A DNA stretch of 64,000 nucleotides from JAJFKX01 sp965230265 (GTDB lineage: Bacteria; Pseudomonadota; Gammaproteobacteria; Xanthomonadales; Wenzhouxiangellaceae). The stretch lies in NCBI GenBank assembly GCA_965230265.1, contig OZ245999.1, positions 1,984,001 to 2,048,000 of the forward strand, given 5' to 3'. The notes beneath the pieces were generated by a model, which was not told where the DNA came from, did not search any database, and worked only from the letters and a program-made list of their open reading frames with translations. Shown here piece by piece: positions 61,358 through 64,000 of this stretch. Position 1 is the first letter of the stretch, and every line of letters starts with the position of its first letter. Made by a program: the position numbers and the translations under genes.

Positions 61358-63463
61358 ATGACTCAGTCTTCGCTCAGTGCTGCCATTATCCTGGCAGTGG
61401 TCACGCTATCATCTGCTTATGCCCAGCAAAGCGATGCTCAAAATACAGACAACTCAGATGAGGGAAATACTCACGCAGAGCATGACAGCCATGCTGTGGA
61501 ATTGGACAATATTGAAGTAGAAGCCAGTCCTTTAGGCGGTACCGTACTGGATGCTACCCAACCAGTGGATATTTTGACCGGTGAAGCACTGGATGATCGC
61601 AAACAATCCACAATCGGTGAAACCCTGCAGGCCGAACTGGGTGTGCAAAGCAGTTATTTTGGCCCAGGTGCAGGGCGCCCCATTATCCGAGGGTTAGGCG
61701 GTTCACGTGTTCGTATTCTGGAAAACGGTATTTCCACCTTGGATGCATCGGCGCTAAGCGATGACCATGCGGTATCGGCTGAACCATTGCTGATCGACAG
61801 CATTGAAGTGCTGCGTGGTCCGGCAACCTTATTATATGGTTCGGCTGCCAGTGCCGGTGCCATCAATATCGTGGATAACCGCATTCCCAAGCAACAGCAG
61901 GATTTCAGTGGCGCGGTAGAAGTGCGTGGCAATACCGTGGCTGACGAATTTGCCGGTGTAGTGCGACTGGATGGCGGTTTCGGTGCATTCCAGTTTCACC
62001 TGGATGGTTTTTATCGTGACACCAATGACTATGACATCCCTGGCTTTGCACTCAGCGATGCCTTACTGGCTGATTTGCCTCCTGAAGAGCTGGCTGAACA
62101 GGAGTCCGGCACGCTGGCCAACAGTGCCATTGAAACCGTCGGCGGTACTTTCGGTGGCTCAATAGTCGGTGACTGGGGATATGCCGGCTTTGCCTTCAAG
62201 ACTTTCGATACACAGTACGGCATACCTGCTGAACTGGAAGAAGAAGAGGAAGAAGAAGGTGAAGGTGGTGAAGAAGAAGGTGGCGTAAGCATTGATCTGG
62301 AACAGCAACGCTACGAGTTCAACGCGGGTTTGTTTAATCCTCTACCGGCCATTGAACAGGTCGAGTTCAAACTTGCCAATGTAAACTATGAACACCAGGA
62401 ACTGGAAGGTGATGAAGTAGGCACCACTTTCTTAATTGACAGCACTGAAACCCGTTTGGAATTGAAACATGCACCGATCGGTAGGCTGAATGGTGCGTTT
62501 GGTATTCAGTACAGCGACGAAGACCTGATTGCGATTGGTGCGGAAGCCTTTATTCCCGCCAATAATACCGAATCGCTGGGGTTGTTCCTGGTTGAAGAAT
62601 TGTCACTGGGCGATGTCAAACTGAGCGGTGGTTTCCGCTGGCAGGATGACGACATCAGCCTGGCCAATGGCTTAGATGTGAATGGCATTACTGACCGTAG
62701 CTTCACGGCCATATCAATAAGCGGTGGCGCCATCTGGCAATTTGCTCCTGACTGGCAGGCTACTTTCAACTGGCAGCGTTCCGAGCGCAGCCCTACATCA
62801 GAAGCATTGTTTGCCGACGGCCCGCACATTGCCACCCAGACCTTTGAAATCGGCGACCCGACATTGAATGAAGAAACCTCCAATAACTTCGATCTGGGTA
62901 TTCATAAATACATTGGCAATTGGCATTTACGCGCCGATGTTTTTTATAACAATATCGATGATTTTATTTTCCTGGCTGATACACCAGATGTAGAAGATGG
63001 ACTACCGGTTCGTATCTGGAGCCAGCAGGATGCAGAGTTCTATGGCTTCGAAGCAGAAGCCAGCTACCTGTTCGAACAGACGCCTATCGGCGATCTTGAG
63101 TGGCGTGTATTTACCGATATGGTCCAGGCCGAGCAGGACAATGGTGATGCCATACCCCGCTTGTCACCCACTCGCATCGGTACCGGGCTGGATTGGCATT
63201 ACGGCAATCTGCGTGCCAACCTGAACTACTATCATGTGTTTGCCCGCGATGATGTCGCCAGCTTTGAAACCACCACCGATAGCTACAACATGCTCACCGC
63301 CAATGTGGCTTACAAGGTCTATGTTGGGCAAAGTGAAATTGAGTTTTTTGTCCAGGGCGTGAACCTGACAGATGAAGTACAACGGGTACATACCTCATTC
63401 TTGAAAGACTTTGCCCCCCAACCCGGCATTAACTTTTCGGGTGGTATCCGCGGGTATTTTTAA
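61358..63463 (+). CDS. ZnuD-like TonB-dependent outer-membrane receptor
   Basis: A 701-residue receptor: signal peptide (to about AYA), a His/Asp-rich mature N-terminus (THAEHDSHAVEL), plug (PLLIDSIEVLRGPATLLYGSAASAGAINIVDNRIP) and 22-strand barrel ending in Phe. The plug, LKHAPIGRLNGAFGIQYS, FEIGDPTLNEETSNNFDLGIHKY and the last strands follow the layout of Neisseria ZnuD, a zinc receptor. In the loop where ZnuD is His/Cys-rich, here residues near 295-308 are a Glu-rich run (coded 62236-62284). The ligand is therefore likely a metal, but this is inference. Confidence 0.82.
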   Translation: MTQSSLSAAIILAVVTLSSAYAQQSDAQNTDNSDEGNTHAEHDSHAVELDNIEVEASPLGGTVLDATQPVDILTGEALDDRKQSTIGETLQAELGVQSSYFGPGAGRPIIRGLGGSRVRILENGISTLDASALSDDHAVSAEPLLIDSIEVLRGPATLLYGSAASAGAINIVDNRIPKQQQDFSGAVEVRGNTVADEFAGVVRLDGGFGAFQFHLDGFYRDTNDYDIPGFALSDALLADLPPEELAEQESGTLANSAIETVGGTFGGSIVGDWGYAGFAFKTFDTQYGIPAELEEEEEEEGEGGEEEGGVSIDLEQQRYEFNAGLFNPLPAIEQVEFKLANVNYEHQELEGDEVGTTFLIDSTETRLELKHAPIGRLNGAFGIQYSDEDLIAIGAEAFIPANNTESLGLFLVEELSLGDVKLSGGFRWQDDDISLANGLDVNGITDRSFTAISISGGAIWQFAPDWQATFNWQRSERSPTSEALFADGPHIATQTFEIGDPTLNEETSNNFDLGIHKYIGNWHLRADVFYNNIDDFIFLADTPDVEDGLPVRIWSQQDAEFYGFEAEASYLFEQTPIGDLEWRVFTDMVQAEQDNGDAIPRLSPTRIGTGLDWHYGNLRANLNYYHVFARDDVASFETTTDSYNMLTANVAYKVYVGQSEIEFFVQGVNLTDEVQRVHTSFLKDFAPQPGINFSGGIRGYF

Positions 63464-63475
63464 TCAATACCCTGA

Positions 63476-64000
63476 CTACCGCTTTGGATGTCCATGCCTT
63501 GTTGTTTTCGAACCGGCAGCAAATGCTGCCGTCTTGGGGTATGTGCTGATCCACTCAGCCCAGTTGGTTTGTACTGTTTGCAGTGATGGGTTCGCCTGAT
63601 GGTTGAATACCTGATCGACAACACTGTACTCAATCACCAGCCTTACCCCTTCAAACTCATCAATGACTCTGCCTCCACGCGCCAATACTTCAGCCGCCGG
63701 GTATGCCTTGGCCACACCATTCTGGCTGACACCCAGCACCGGCATGTCAACGTGATAACGTAGCTCTGAAGGCAGCGCTGCAAAAATGTTTTCACCTTCA
63801 GAAGAAACACCCGTCGGTGTTATTGAATAATCGATATCAAACCCGGTATCACGCGACACAATGGTTGATTCAGGGTGTTTTTTTTGCCACTCACCAACCG
63901 TTGTAATTTCATAAGGAAGATCAAAAACCAGCTGTCCCTGTAAAGGTCCAGATACCGCCTCATCCAGAAAACGTGACCACAATGAATGCGTCTGCTTGTC
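63476..64000 (-). CDS. DUF3179 protein (N-terminus outside the window)
   Basis: The C-terminal 174 residues of a DUF3179 protein; the frame remains open to the window edge. HSLWSRFLDEAVSGPLQG, then ETTSVGEW-like EITTVGEWQKKHPESTIVSRDTGF, VLGVSQNGVAKAYPAAEV and VDQVFNHQANP are family motifs. The family is of unknown function, often exported. The end converges on the receptor gene with 12 bases between stops. Confidence 0.82.
   Translation of the reverse strand, partial: DKQTHSLWSRFLDEAVSGPLQGQLVFDLPYEITTVGEWQKKHPESTIVSRDTGFDIDYSITPTGVSSEGENIFAALPSELRYHVDMPVLGVSQNGVAKAYPAAEVLARGGRVIDEFEGVRLVIEYSVVDQVFNHQANPSLQTVQTNWAEWISTYPKTAAFAAGSKTTRHGHPKR

Overview
The window reads as a stretch of chromosome from a free-living, aerobic gammaproteobacterium. 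The evidence is gene order as much as gene content: rlmE-ftsH-folP-glmM, surE-pcm-yqaA-nlpD, sspB-sspA-petCBA, dcd-apbC, metG-rnfABCDGE-nth and amiC-tsaE-nnr|queG are all arrangements typical of that class. A cytochrome bc1 complex, an Rnf/Rsx complex and DegS, SspA/SspB and NlpD homologues agree. Base composition looks roughly balanced and even throughout, and no phage, transposase, integrase, CRISPR array, rRNA or tRNA gene was seen. The genus cannot be named from this window.

Layout. 1-5.6 kb: membrane protein tail, an SSAT-like acetyltransferase, a Wzx-like flippase, a DUF2306 membrane protein and a 2-oxoglutarate dioxygenase. 4.2-10 kb: glmM, folP, ftsH and rlmE on the minus strand, with yhbY and a DUF498 gene divergent. 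10-14.2 kb: nlpD-yqaA-pcm-surE on the minus strand (no rpoS follows nlpD), then smr and DUF3301. 14.2-21 kb: a secreted protein, sspB, sspA, petCBA, and degS on the plus strand. 21-32.4 kb: dcd-apbC-HTH regulator on the minus strand, then nhaA, metG, the six rnf/rsx genes and nth.

32.4-35.5 kb holds the most notable system: a four-gene operon (hvfA-hvfB-hvfC-hvfX) closed by a strong terminator. It encodes a secreted peptide with 13 cysteines, each in an E-G-S-C-G motif, a DUF692/MNIO maturase, a DUF2063 partner and a DoxX-like membrane protein. This is the architecture of the copper-binding RiPP systems HvfABC/bufferin, here with serine where the described Haemophilus peptide has lysine (EGKCG).

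35.6-46.7 kb: VOC, small membrane and YbjQ-like genes, aspS, an FmdB-type zinc ribbon, an M49-type metallopeptidase lipoprotein with a pentapeptide zinc motif, a secreted dockerin-like protein, amiC-tsaE-nnr and divergent queG. 46.7-52.9 kb: a class III aminotransferase, a membrane-anchored AraC regulator, a CPBP protease, and a DUF3482 GTPase/DUF2868 pair. 53-60.3 kb: a complete moxR-DUF58-DUF4381-batA-batB/C-batD operon. 60.7-64 kb: an SRPBCC protein, a ZnuD-like TonB receptor with an acidic loop, and a DUF3179 gene running off the end.

Likely joint action: NlpD and AmiC form an activator/amidase pair in cell-wall splitting; SspB, FtsH and DegS belong to protein quality control; Rnf and bc1 handle electron flow and NhaA handles sodium; the hvf operon and the ZnuD-like receptor both point to handling of soft transition metals.
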